A stretch of 64,000 nucleotides of DNA, taken from Torymus aiolomorphi. Taxonomy: Eukaryota; Arthropoda; Insecta; Hymenoptera; Torymidae. Location: contig CM070873.1 of NCBI GenBank assembly GCA_036365515.1, positions 265,729,575-265,793,574 on the forward strand. Direction: 5' to 3'. A program made the translations under genes and the position numbers. The notes under the pieces are model-generated. The model had not been told where the DNA came from. It saw nothing but the letters and a program-made list of their open reading frames with translations, and did no database searches. Positions 1 to 10,523 of this stretch are shown in pieces (positions within the stretch are counted from its first letter, which is position 1; the number at the start of each line of letters is the position of its first letter).

Positions 1-476
1 AAAAAATTTTATTTCAAAGTTTATTCCGGGTAAAATTATTATAAATATCTACATTTTTCTGCAATATAATAGTTTGACAAAAGTTATAAAAAATACGAAA
101 TTGTAAACAAATTACGAAATATAAAACGGAATGAAAGACCTAATTGATTCGAAGACCTCTTACGTATTTCAAAAAGATAAAATTACTTATTTGAAAAAAA
201 AAACAAAGATTAATTTGTGAAGTAATATTTGTCATTTAATTTTTCATCATTATAATTTTAAAATCAAGACTAATTGACACTTAAACATCTATTTTTAAAT
301 GTTATGATATTAAAATCGCTAAATATGAATTTGTTATTCAAGGAAATGATTTACAAACTACAACGTTATTTTCTGTATTCTGAATATATATTTTAATTTA
401 TCTATGGTTTTTTGTTTTATTACTGATTGCATTAATTTTATATTGACGAAAAAAATTATTAATATCTTATAATTTT
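1..476. other. AT-rich sequence, no gene recognised
   Basis: Low-complexity A/T sequence leading into the envelope ORF. No gag or pol reading frame is visible here, so the envelope gene is not preceded by retroelement coding sequence inside the window. A possible splice acceptor (pyrimidine-rich run ending in CAG at 491-493) lies just inside the following ORF. Confidence 0.6.
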
Positions 477-1028
477 GTGTGTCTTTTCAACAGTGTTTAC
501 TTTGGTTTCTTTTCCACCGCTTTAAGTGGGAATTTGAACAAAAATTTTGAAATTACCGAGTTTCAATACCTACCTGGAATTCATTATGATTACGTCCAAA
601 ATCTACAATTTTATAAAAGCACTTGGAAAGTGGTTAGTTACTTAAATATGGAACATATTGATTTAAAACTGCGACTAATAGAAGATGCTTATATTGAAAC
701 ATCAGATTTTTGTACTGAAAATTTGTTACTTATGTGTAATAAATCTATGCATGTATTAGATCATTTAATCCCACAAATAAAATCACAAGAAATATACTTA
801 AAAGAACTCGTTGAACATAAAAGAAATAAAAGGAATATATTTAATATACTACCGTTTACCTTTAATTTCCATCAAATGAAGGGTAACGATTATATAGATA
901 AACAACGTATAAATGAAGCAATAGATAAAATAGAAAAAAAACAAGAGGAATCAGTGGAACTATTACGGTCTCAGATTCAAGTTGTTCAAATGGCAAAAAA
1001 AATGTTAACGAGACAGTCACGAATTTAG
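477..1028 (+). pseudogene. Errantivirus/baculovirus-F-like envelope, N-terminal part
   Basis: A 183-codon frame that looks like the N-terminal half of an insect retroviral envelope of the baculovirus F-protein type, a membrane fusion glycoprotein. The sequence shows two cysteines in the first hundred residues (79 and 87) and a furin-type basic site RNKR at residues 116-119. A hydrophobic stretch follows directly, as expected for a fusion peptide, and then a helical, coiled-coil-like Glu/Lys/Gln-rich segment (about 139-175). The first Met is probably not the true start: errantivirus env is made from a spliced RNA, and a CAG acceptor at 491-493 fits that. The frame breaks near 1005-1028 and coding continues in another frame, so the gene is interrupted by a small indel. 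No signal peptide is visible. The family call rests on domain layout, not on a search. Confidence 0.7.
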
Positions 1029-1033
1029 AGAAG

Positions 1034-2260
1034 ATGCAAGAAGTTTTAAGTAAAAATATAAAAAATATTAAAAATGAAAGTCAAACTGTTAGAATTTCAT
1101 CTTTTACTATTCTATTACGAGAAAGTATGTTGTCTCATCTAACATATCTTACTCTTGCTTGCACTGAAATAAACAACGAAATTTCTACTTTAATGAATGC
1201 TATTTTATGTGCTAAAAAGAATATACTGCATCCAAAAATCATGACGCCAACGCAACTAGTAACGGAATTAGTAACAAGTCTAAAATACCTACCAACAGAT
1301 TTAAAATTTCCGTTTCCTTTAGAAGTGGAATATAGTAATAAAATTTTGAATTTAATTGATGTTGAAACTTTTTATCTGGGCAATAGACTACTTTTTATAA
1401 TATCAAATCCGTTAGTTAGTGAAGAAGTTTTTAAGTTGTACAAACTATTACCAGTCCCAGTTCGTCAGTCAAATGATACCTATATATTCATACAGCCATC
1501 GATAAATTACTTAGCTGTTTCTAAAACTAAAGTTCAGTATTCCTCGCTTGAAAATTTAAATAATTGTAAATTGACTAAAAGCTTATACGTTTGCGAACTA
1601 TTAAAACCTATTTACATAAGCAACACTCACGAATTCTGTGAAATCAATCTTTTTTTTTTCAATTCTAAGATTCCTAAAGATTGTGATGTTAGAATACTAC
1701 AATTACACCAAGACATTATATATAAACTAACAAATAAAAATCACTGGATTTATATTATACATAATGAAAATCCTATCAATATATACTGTCCAAATGAAGG
1801 TATGGAACATAATATACAACTAAAAAACTCTGGGATTATGATATTATCAAATAATTGTACCGGGTATACACCAACAACTATTCTAGAACCACAAAATATT
1901 AATGAAAATAACTACCTTTCATTTGTACCATCATTTAATATATCAACTTATTATAATACAGAATTAATGAATATAACTCATCTACTTGAATCGCAGATCG
2001 TACATGTGGAAAATCTTAATTTAGACAACTTGAATGTAGCTAGTAATAGACTTGACCATTTGTCTAAAATGTCAAATATAATCTTAGAAATTAAAGAACG
2101 CGGTAAACAAACATCAATTAATTCTTATATTATATATACCATTTTATTGATTATGATGTTAAGTATAGTAATCACATTATTATTTAAATGCAGAAAGAGA
2201 TTTAATACCGCTAATGTTCCAGATGTTTATCGATTCCGAGGACCTTCCCAGACTATTTAA
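1034..2260 (+). pseudogene. Errantivirus/baculovirus-F-like envelope, C-terminal part
   Basis: A 408-codon frame continuing the envelope gene after the frameshift. Its reading frame is already open before the first Met, which supports one gene broken by a small indel. It contains scattered cysteines and several N-glycosylation motifs (Asn-X-Ser/Thr) typical of a glycoprotein ectodomain. A Leu/Ile/Met membrane segment lies at about residues 364-383, followed by a basic cytoplasmic tail starting KCRKR. The total size over both frames, about 590 residues, fits errantiviral or baculoviral F-type proteins. Apart from the one break the frame is long and clean, so the insertion is probably not very old, or the C-terminal region was under constraint. 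No flanking LTR could be recognised downstream. Confidence 0.7.
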
Positions 2261-2355
2261 ACTCATGATTAAAGAAATTTCGTTAGATGAAAATTTTTTT
2301 AATTGTTACAAAAATTACCCTTAATATAAGAAATATAATACAGAAAATGATTAAC

Positions 2356-2403
2356 CGACAGTTTGGCAGGTAGCGCAATCACCACCTCGACCGATCACCG
2401 AAG
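2356..2403 (+). repeat. 5S rRNA-derived SINE, 5' fragment
   Basis: The last ~25 bases before 2404 match the 5S rRNA sequence just upstream of and into box A (…CCGATCACCGAAGTTAA). The match continues after 3799, where the rest of box A and box C are found. The two halves are separated by two TTAA-flanked insertions. The upstream 20-25 bases are only weakly 5S-like. Confidence 0.65.
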
Positions 2404-2407
2404 TTAA

Positions 2408-2787
2408 CCCTTTACGGCGCGGTAGTAAGTATACTTACGACCTAACCTAAATCGAGATTTTGTGTATATAGCGCTTAAAATTAAAGTTTTACATGGGATT
2501 TTTTGCTTTTTTTAGCTGTCTGAGATGTCAATGAACATATACCAATACAAAATTATACTTTTTTATTGCCTTTTTTTTATAATAAACAAGAAGGGCAAGA
2601 AAATGGCAATTTTTTCATTAAAAAATCGGTTTTGGAATTTCTGTTATACTTAGAATTATCAAAATGTATTTCTAGGGGGTTTTTGGGGTCGCTAATTACA
2701 AATCTGAAGTCAAAATTTGAAAATCTACAAACCCAGTAACAATGTTGGCCAAAAAATATCATTTTAAAAAATGTACGCCGTAAAGAG
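2408..2787. mobile_element. piggyBac-type MITE A (380 bp)
   Basis: Flanked by TTAA at 2404-2407 and 2788-2791. The left end starts CCCTTTACGGCG; the right end, read on the minus strand, starts CTCTTTACGGCG. TTAA target duplication with CCYT-type ends is the mark of the piggyBac superfamily. No transposase frame is present, so it is non-autonomous. It shares the TTAA at 2788-2791 with the neighbouring element B. Confidence 0.75.
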
Positions 2788-2791
2788 TTAA

Positions 2792-3795
2792 CCCGTTTCC
2801 GCCGAAAACACCACTCGCGGTACATCGGTCTTTGGGAGCTCATAACTAATGCTATAGGCGTAAAAAAAAATTGAGTGGGATATATTTTTCAAATGTAAAA
2901 CATGCCCGATTTTCCTCTCTTTTTTTTAAATTGAGTTTTCAAAGGCTTCCCCGTCGGCAATCGACCTGGAACCTTCTTAACCAGTGGAATAAATGTCTGA
3001 ACTTTAGCAATCCATGATTCAAAGATCGATTTTTTGCCTTAGTATTTTCAAAATGGCGCCTGAACCGCAAAATTTTTGCAAATACATTCATGATTTTTTT
3101 ACTCGAAACTATGAACTTATGGAGAAAGTGCCAAAACTGAAAAAGCTCTTAAAATTACTCAAAGAATGCATCTAAATTTTTTCAATTGTTTTCGAGAAAA
3201 TTTTTTAATTTTGCAAATGGCAAACTTTTTGCAAAATTGAAAAAATTGCTCAAACCGCTCCAAAAAAATTCTCATGTATTCTTTGGCTAATTCTAAAAAC
3301 ATTTTATTTTTAGACATTCTCTATGTGCATTTAGGTGCATTCTTTGAGAAACTTTAAGAACTTTTTCACTCTTGGCACTTTCTCCATAAGTTCATAGTTT
3401 TCGTGTAAAAAAATCATGAATGCATTTGCAAAAATTTTGTGGTTCGGGCACCATTTTGAAAATAGTAAGGCAAAAAATCGATCTTTGAATCATGGATTGT
3501 TAAATTTCAGACATTTATTCCACCGGTTAAAAAGGTTCCAGGTCGATTGCCGACGGGGAAGCCTTCGAAAACTCAATTTAAAAAAAAAAGAGAGTGGAAA
3601 AATCGTGCTTTTTTTGTTTAAACGGCATTTTTTCATAATTAATAATATTTTGGAGAAATTTTGAATTCACCATGGGAAAGGGCATGTCTTAAACTTTAAA
3701 AATATGTCCCCCTCAATTTTTTTTAACGCCTATAGCATTAGTTATGAGCCCTCAAAGACCGATGTACCGCGAGTGGCGTTTTCGGCGGAAACGGG
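2792..3795. mobile_element. piggyBac-type foldback MITE B (1004 bp)
   Basis: Bounded by TTAA at 2788-2791 and 3796-3799. Both ends read CCCGTTTCCGCCGAAAAC inward. Almost the whole element is an imperfect palindrome: the arm 2792-3180 is mirrored by about 3330-3795, around a short AT-rich centre. Small ORFs inside it are fragments of the repeat arms, not genes. Confidence 0.8.
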
Positions 3796-3799
3796 TTAA

Positions 3800-4105
3800 G
3801 CAGCAAAGAGAGCGATTACTACTTGGATGGGTGACTGCTTTTTCTGCGACTACCTTGTATGATCGGTTAGATGTTGAAATTGCCTTCTTACAAACTGAGC
3901 GGGAGGTGTGGATAAATATAGTTTCGGTGTCTAAGCCTACGGAATGTTACCTAGATATCCAAACTGAATTATTCCAATACACCGACCATCCCGGAGCAGG
4001 TTTTCCTAATTAGGATTTATCCCACGTAGTTTGCCTATAGGTTTTCCCCGCCCCACAGGCATAACCCTGGGCGAATGCGGGATGGATGATAGGTATGGAA
4101 AAAAC
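3800..4105 (+). repeat. 5S rRNA-derived SINE, 3' portion and body
   Basis: Resumes with GCAGC and then a clear 5S box C region (TACTTGGATGGGTGACTGCT), the internal RNA polymerase III promoter of 5S genes. After that it leaves the 5S sequence and runs on for ~270 bp as an unrelated body. This makes it a 5S-headed SINE (SINE3 type) rather than a plain 5S pseudogene. No clear 3' tail repeat was seen. Confidence 0.65.
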
Positions 4106-6330
4106 ATTTATAAAAGAGAGGTTCTCAGGAAATGTTTAGGTTACATAATGTAATAATAATAAGAAAGAAAAAAATGGTGTGGGAGGACAGGCGCTAGGCC
4201 AACAGGCTGCGTGGAAACCACCAATTTTAAAATATAAAAAATGATTTTCATCAATTATATTATATAAACATTTGTAACTTCATGTAGCAAAATAAACTCA
4301 ACGGAGTTTGAAATTGCATAAATAAAAAGAAAAAAAAAGTTATAATGAAATTGTAAATTGAGTGTTACCGATGAAATAAATATATTTATTTTTCGTATCA
4401 TACATCATGCGATTTTGAATTGGCTCCTAAAAATGATATATTAATAAAATTATTATTATTATCAAAGTAATTGTCTGCATATAATAAGTTTAAACATTGA
4501 AAAAATAGTAATAATAATAACTTTGCAGAATGAAAATATAGTTTATTATTATAACTTATAAAATAAAAAGAAAATGAAAACTCAGTAATTAATTTATTTA
4601 ATTTCTTCAATATATTTCTAATAATTTATTTAAACGAAACCTTTATAATTTAACAAATATAATTAGAGTTTCTCATTATAGAAATTAAAAACAATGTTTA
4701 TTCATATCAACGAATTTTGGAGTGATTATCCTTTGTTAATTATATCATTCTCAATACAATAAATACATGCTCTCTGGGAAAAAATAAGAGTTTTGTTTAA
4801 TAGAGTGTGTTTTGTTTAATAGTCCTACTTTACGACTAACCCTGTTTTATCGGCGCAACATAATGTCAAAATAATTAATATAAATGAAAGAATAACGATT
4901 TGCATCTTGAATAAATTCAGTTGCCCTGCGTAATCCTCTAATAGACTGTTCTATAAAGTTTCGAGAAAAAAAAAGATCACACCTTTGGTTATTGTTGGAA
5001 CGAAATTTCGTTAATTTTATATAAACCATACAAACCTTTTTTCCCACGATTTTAGCTTATGGAGTTAACATTTAGTTCACATGATGTTCATCTTAAAATC
5101 TAATCTATGTTGACTTACATAAGAAAATAATATAGAGAAGAAAAAGGCATAATCTAAAATAATGGCAGTGAAGTTAAAGTAACTAAAATGACTAACATTT
5201 TGTGTTTATATTGATAGGTATTTTTTTTTAATCAATTATATCTGAAAAATTTTTTGTAAATTTTTTCAGAAATACAGTATAGATTATTTTTTTTGACATG
5301 CAAGGCCGAAATAGATCGGTTATCTCTATTACTATTAGTATCTTAAAATATATGGCAAAGTTTCAGGCGGATACGTGATCCGGAGGTGTGAGCAACTCCT
5401 AATCAATTATTATATCTGTAATAATTACCTTGAGCATGAAAACATATAAAGATGTTTGCAATTGTGTAATTTTTAAAAAAGTATTTTTTTAAAATTGAAT
5501 TTTCAAATAAGTTTTTCGTATGCTTCACCAGAGTTCCTTATCCGTACAAAATACAGTTTACAAAATAATAGAGGTTTTATGATTATTGATGAATATAAAA
5601 CTTTTTTCATGTCTTATTTTGTTCGTTCTTTAACGAAAATTAAACAAGTTGAAGTAAAAAAATGTACATAATTATTTAGAAAATACATAATATAATTAAT
5701 AAATTCAGTTGTAGGTAATACAGTGCTACTGATCGATCTCTTAAAAATATAGGTACTGTATGTGTGACGATAAAAACTTTTTCCTTATGGATCACCGTAT
5801 GTGAAATTGTATCTAAGAATTACGGAGACATAAATATATTATATTATAATATAAATATATTATATAACTGTTAAGAGTGTAGCTTCGGTAACTACTTCCG
5901 ATGGTGCCAATAAATTGGGCATGGCTTAATTTAATATAGGTAAAATAGTGTTTGTATAAAGAGATAAATTTATTATTTTTAGTGACTGTCTTATGTTAAC
6001 TACAAATTTATGTCGCACTTACCTTGACAAATAAGGATCATCTAAAAGAAATTTTTAATAATAAAACGTGCATTAATAAGTACAAAATTATTACTAATTG
6101 AAGACTTGTCAATACCGTATCATGTATAAATATATTTAATAACTAAATTTACTTTATAAATATGAAGGAAAAAAACATGTCTTGAAAAGTGCTTGCTTAC
6201 AATTGATTATTAAATATAAAATCGGGCAAACGTTTTGCATGTTACTGCAAGAGTTAATAATAAGGAATAATTAGAAAGAGTTAATTAACCTTACCATTAT
6301 TCTTTGTTACAAGTAATTCGATTGCCAGAT
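4106..6330. other. AT-rich intergenic DNA, no supported gene
   Basis: Mostly A/T sequence with an ATATTATA-type run near 5830-5865. One unassigned minus-strand frame (4847-5047, 66 codons) has slightly higher GC than its surroundings but no family resemblance I recognise. Nothing else stands out. Confidence 0.6.
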
Positions 6331-6440
6331 CGAATCCGAGCCCCGCCGAGTTTGGGAAACGATCTCAATAGATTTTGGACATATCGCGTTCACGTATTTC
6401 GAAGTAAGTATTGGGAGGGCATTTGCATATGAATTATCAC

Positions 6441-6780
6441 GACTCAAGTCGCGGAGAGTGCGTACAGTACGCGTCTCTTACTCAGCGCGCTCTGACGGTC
6501 GGGTTCATTGGAATCGAAAAGCGCCGCACCTCGCCAATTCGGATTTCGGACTCTCTGGGTACGAAAACACGAACTGGCTCGACTCGAGTCGCGACGGGTG
6601 CGCGCAGTAGGCGTGTCTTACTGAGAGCGCTCTGACGGTCGGGTTCATTGGAGTGGGAAAGCGCCGCACCGCGCCAACTCGGATTTCGGACTCTCTGGGT
6701 ACGAAAACCCGAACTGGCTCGACTCGAGTCGCGGAGAGTGTGTGTAATACGCGTCTCTTACCCAGTGCGCTCTGTTGAAT
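6441..6780. repeat. 140-bp tandem repeat, ~2.4 copies
   Basis: The motif GACTCRAGTCGCG recurs at 6441, 6581 and 6721, a period of exactly 140 bp. The unit is GC-rich in an AT-rich setting and includes CTCTGACGGTCGGGTTCATT and GGATTTCGGACTCTCTGGGT. Copies differ by several percent. ORFs running through it on both strands reflect the lack of stops in GC-rich repeats. Confidence 0.85.
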
Positions 6781-7322
6781 GATTTCGTTCGACTCCGAAC
6801 GCAGAGCGGCTTCGCGCAATTTGAAGTTAGTAATCAATCGGCCAGAGTGTCCGATCTATTTCATCACGTTTAATTACGAAATGCGTGTGCTCCAATTCCG
6901 AACTGCCTCGAGACTGATTATCCCCGACTGAACCCGCACTGATTAAAAAGAGCTGATCCAAATCGACTTTTTTTTCAGTGCGGACCACGGTCATATAGAC
7001 AGGTCTGGAAACTCCGGTGGTGGGGTTAGGCCACTTTCCGGCACCAGCTGTAGTTCGAAAAGCGACCACAAGCTGGTGCGCTGCGATCGAGTACAGTACG
7101 GTCATATGGTTGCACGCGCATGCGCGATCGGGGGAAGCCCTCGTGGAAAAAAGTTTTGAAATATACCATTTATTATAGAGAGGAGTTCAACATAATACCA
7201 TTTAATTTCATTTTAGGATAAGATGGAAATATATACTATTATAGATTGTCGATAAAACTTAGACAATTTTATTTATAAATAAATTGTTTATTATTTACGG
7301 TAACTGGCTGATGGATATAATT

Positions 7323-7996
7323 TTAATTATTAACTAATTTTGACATCTTTATTTTAACTACTGATTCTTTTTTTACTTTCTGCGCTTCTTCATACGCAAA
7401 TTGACGCATTCTAAGGCAAACATAATAAAAAATTGCATATGCTAAAATGTCAGACCCATGTTTTTTACAAGGAAACGTAAAATTGTAATTCTCAAGAACT
7501 TCGTCGACTGTTAAATCAAAAACGTTTATGCTACTCGCATGCTTAGCAAAACATTGCTCAGTAAAGATTATCAAATTGAAAAAATGATGATTTCCGTGAA
7601 TTAATCCCCCTTGTGACTTCATATCAACTAATTTATTAACTGCAGTTTTTACATATTTTAAAGGAACCTGTTAAATTAAATAATTATTTTTCATTATACT
7701 AAGGTTACAAAGCTCTTAGAAAAATATTCAAAACATTAAATACAAATACAATTATAATTTTTTACCCGTGCAATAATTTTGTTATCCTTGTCATATTTAA
7801 TCCATTCTTTAACAATAACACTTTCGTCAAAATGCTTTTCGCATATTCGATGTGATGAACGTAAAACAGGGATTCCGATAATTAATCTCCATTCCTCACG
7901 TTCGTTTGCATCGACTGGTACTTTAAAAGTAGATATCTTCTTACTATTTTTTACTTTATTTATTTCACAATTTGGTACTGTACACCAATTAGACAT
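7323..7996 (-). CDS. Short THAP-domain protein, P-transposase derivative
   Basis: Two exons, 7996-7766 and 7667-7323, joined by a GT-AG intron with a pyrimidine-rich ACAG acceptor, give an open frame of 191 codons. Residues 1-60 form a THAP zinc finger with the C2CH ligands Cys5, Cys10, Cys52 and His55 and the conserved Trp36. Exon 2 resembles the C-terminal tail of THAP-type P transposases (a Gly-Gly-Leu helix region, then PCKKHGSD). The RNase-H-like catalytic core, several hundred residues, is missing. The protein could therefore bind element ends but not cut. In Drosophila, such internally deleted P products (KP) act as repressors; applying that here is inference. No stop or frameshift interrupts the spliced frame. 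Confidence 0.65.
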
Positions 7997-8048
7997 TTTT
8001 TAAACAAAAAAAAAATTAAACACAGTCAAGCAAGCAGAAACATTTATC

Positions 8049-8670
8049 GACCGACCCCCTCCCAGCCAACGAAAATTGTCCAAATGAAATAAAAAAAATA
8101 CCAAAAGATAGGATTTAAATTGCTCCTTCCAAAAATATTTATTATGAAAACTGCTCCCTTTTAATTATTGTAAAAAAAATAAAATAATTTAATCATTTTT
8201 GCATCTTTAATTAACTCGATCTTGCTTAATCAAACTGCTCTCAATAAAATAAAAATAGCAGTAATCTGCTCCTAATCAATATTAAATTGCTCCACCATCA
8301 GATTTTTTATAAACATTCAACTTCTCAAGATAAAAAATAAAAAGCGTTTCATATGGCTAACCTCCTTTCGGCTTTCTTCCAACTTTTTTAATTTTTCCAA
8401 GTGCGTTAAGACAATTGACTAAAGAAATAATATCCCTGTTTGTGTAAAAATTATAAATATCGACATTCAGAGGGATATTATTTCTTTAGTCACATATTTC
8501 ATCGTTAAAAATATAAAAAATGACCAATTTATTTAATTTTTTTTGCAATAATTAAAAGGGAGCAGTTTCCATAACAAATATTTTTGGAAGGAGCAGTTTA
8601 AATCCTATCTTTTGGTATTTTTATTTGTTGGATTTTGGCAATTTTCCTCGGCTGGAAGGGGGGGTGGTCA
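8049..8670. mobile_element. Foldback MITE inside the P-like element
   Basis: Arms at about 8049-8203 and 8520-8670 are inverted copies (shared blocks ACCAAAAGATAGGATTTAAA and CTCCTTCCAAAAATATT). The centre holds a second, shorter palindrome (8411-8497) whose arms read GACTAAAGAAATAATATCCC. No coding capacity. Confidence 0.7.
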
Positions 8671-8849
8671 TTTATCGTGTGTTCGCAGCTTTGGTTAGGG
8701 TTACCCAGCTGACTATACTGTCATCACAACTGTACTCGATCGCCGCGGCTTACCCGTGGCGGATTCGAGAAGCTTAAGTGGGACACTTTTCGAGGCCTAC
8801 CCCTACCACCGGAGTTTCCAGACCTGTCTATACGACCGTGATCCGGACC

Positions 8850-9900
8850 CCTCCCGTGTAGAGTTCCGTGTAAAAAAATATTCAGATGACGACTAAAGAT
8901 GGTTTTCCGTTATCTTCCATGGGATCCGGTTAACTAAAATATTCCGTATGAATTCGTGTCAGATTCTCCGTAAAATACCGTTGCAGACAGGGTATGCGCT
9001 ATTTGGCCGTAAAGTCCCGTTTTCAACATTCCGTGTCGAAACGTAAAACGGAATATGGTCTCCCTATCATACATTTGCCCGTGTCGTGTTGTTCCGTGGC
9101 CAACCGACTATGCCGTAAAGGGCGCTACAGGCCAAAGAAAAAGTAAAATCACAGGAACAGATATAAGATTAACATGGATATGTATATCTATATATATGAG
9201 GAACAGGAACAGCTAGAAAGAAAACCTAGATCTGTTTCTGTAGCTGTTCCTGTTCCTCATATATATATATATATACATATCCATGTTATTCTTATATCGG
9301 TTCTTGTGCTTTTGCTTTTTCTTTTTGCCTGTAGCGCCCTTAAAGCGCCGTCTACAATATTCCGTGTATTACCGTGAGAAGATATCTTCTATTCCGTGAG
9401 ATACCGTAACAACTTAAAAACTAACTACGAACTCCGTATATTTCCGTATCTTCCGTGATATTCCGGGCGGATTGAAAATAAGGCAATAGCTCGGGGCCCT
9501 GGCTTTCCGTGACTCCTGTGGGATTTCGTAAAGGTTATGAAGTACGTGAAAATGAGTGGCCGTATTTTTCCGTGTCTCCTGTGCAATACCGTGCCGACTT
9601 AAAATAAGGCAATATCTCGGGGTCGTGGCTTTCCGTGGCTCCTGTGGGATTCTGTAAATGGTATCAAGTACGTGAAAATGAGTGGCCCTATTTTTCCGTG
9701 TCTTCCGTGCAATTCCGTGCGGGTTTAAAATAAGGTAATATCTCGATCCCATGGTTTTCCCTAATTCCTGTGGAAATCCGTAAAGGATTATCTACTACGT
9801 GACAATGAGTAGCCGTGGTTTTCCGTGTGTTCCGCGGAAATCCGTACGTATTTAAAATAAGGTAAAATATTGTTTCCGTGGCTTTCTGTGAGTAGTATAT
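8850..9900. repeat. CCGTG-rich degenerate satellite-like DNA
   Basis: Short words TTCCGTG, CCGTGT and CCGTAAA recur dozens of times in irregular spacing. From 9470 a higher period appears: TAAAATAAGGYAATATCTCG-type blocks begin at 9475, 9601, 9727 and 9854, giving four units of ~126 bp. Minus-strand frames through this area only reflect the repeat. Confidence 0.8.
9120..9339. mobile_element. 220-bp hairpin MITE
   Basis: Nearly perfect palindrome with ends GGGCGCTACAGG and CCTGTAGCGCCC. Inside are TA-repeat arms and inverted GAGGAACAGGAACAGCT blocks. The flanks both contain TAAA (9116-9119 and 9341-9344, one base offset), possibly a target duplication. It sits inside the CCGTG-rich repeat. 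Confidence 0.7.
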
Positions 9901-10440
9901 GGGGGAATATAGGAAAAAATGGCGGCCGTTTCCAAGATGGCGCTTGGGGGAATATAGGAAATCCTTGGGGTCGTTTCTTCGGGTTTCGGCGGTGGTCGGG
10001 CGCGGTCCCTAATGAGCGTCGCCAGGGGTAATTAGTGGGGGTAATTAGTGACGGTTCCTCGGTGAGCTGGGGCGGTGAGAGGTTGCAATGTGGCGAGCGG
10101 TCGGTGGGCGGTGAACCGGGGCGGTGAGAGGTTGCAATGTGGCGAGCGGTCGGTGGGTGGTGAGCTGGGGCGGTGAGAGGTTGCAATGTGGCGAGCGGTC
10201 GGTGGGTGGTGAGCCGGGGCGGTGAGAGATTACATTGGGCGAGCGGGTGGTGGCTGGTGAGCGGCAGGGTGGTTGGTAAGCGGGTTGTGACAGGTTGCAT
10301 GGGCCGAGGGGGTGGTGGGTGGTGAGTGGGTGGTGAGTGATCGAAGGGTAGTGAGTGGTCGGAGGGTGGTGGATGGTGAGCGGTCGGGTGGTTGGTGAGC
10401 GCCGTCATGGGTAATTAGTGAGGGTCATTAGCGTGGATGT
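9901..10440. repeat. GT-rich region with 49-bp tandem repeat
   Basis: GCGGTGAGAG recurs at 10072, 10121, 10170 and 10219, exactly 49 bp apart. Around it are looser GGTGGTGAGTGG copies to about 10400. The long minus-strand Pro/His/Thr frame here (9788-10408) is a repeat translation, not a credible protein. Confidence 0.8.
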
Positions 10441-10523
10441 GAGGTTCAGTTAAAAGAAATATATACTTCGAGAAAATACATTTAAATTATTTGTTTTATT
10501 GAAAATTTAAATATTACATATAG

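Larger units (their letters stand above)
6977..8848 (-). mobile_element. Internally deleted P-superfamily element with THAP gene
   Basis: Inverted ends carry CACGGTC, then a near-identical TATAGACAGGTCTGGAAACT: left about 6982-7035, right about 8794-8845. Weaker inverted similarity extends inward about 130 bp (GCGATCGAGTACAGT near 7084 and 8729). Between them lies a minus-strand two-exon gene with a THAP domain and a P-transposase-like C-terminus. A 620-bp foldback insert also lies inside. I could not find an 8-bp target duplication at the outer edges, so the exact termini are uncertain. Confidence 0.6.

Noticed and set aside
2356..3850. Functional 5S rRNA gene
   Set aside because: Interrupted by 1.4 kb of MITEs, missing most of its 5' half, and lacking the canonical 3' end.
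3744..4013. 89-codon ORF
   Set aside because: Spans the end of a MITE and a 5S SINE; not a gene.
6411..7105. Several 70-110-codon ORFs on both strands
   Set aside because: GC-rich 140-bp repeat and P-element terminal sequence; frames follow the repeat period.
9788..10408. 206-codon Pro/His/Thr-rich minus-strand frame
   Set aside because: Produced by the 49-bp and GGTGGT repeats; no domain and no start context.
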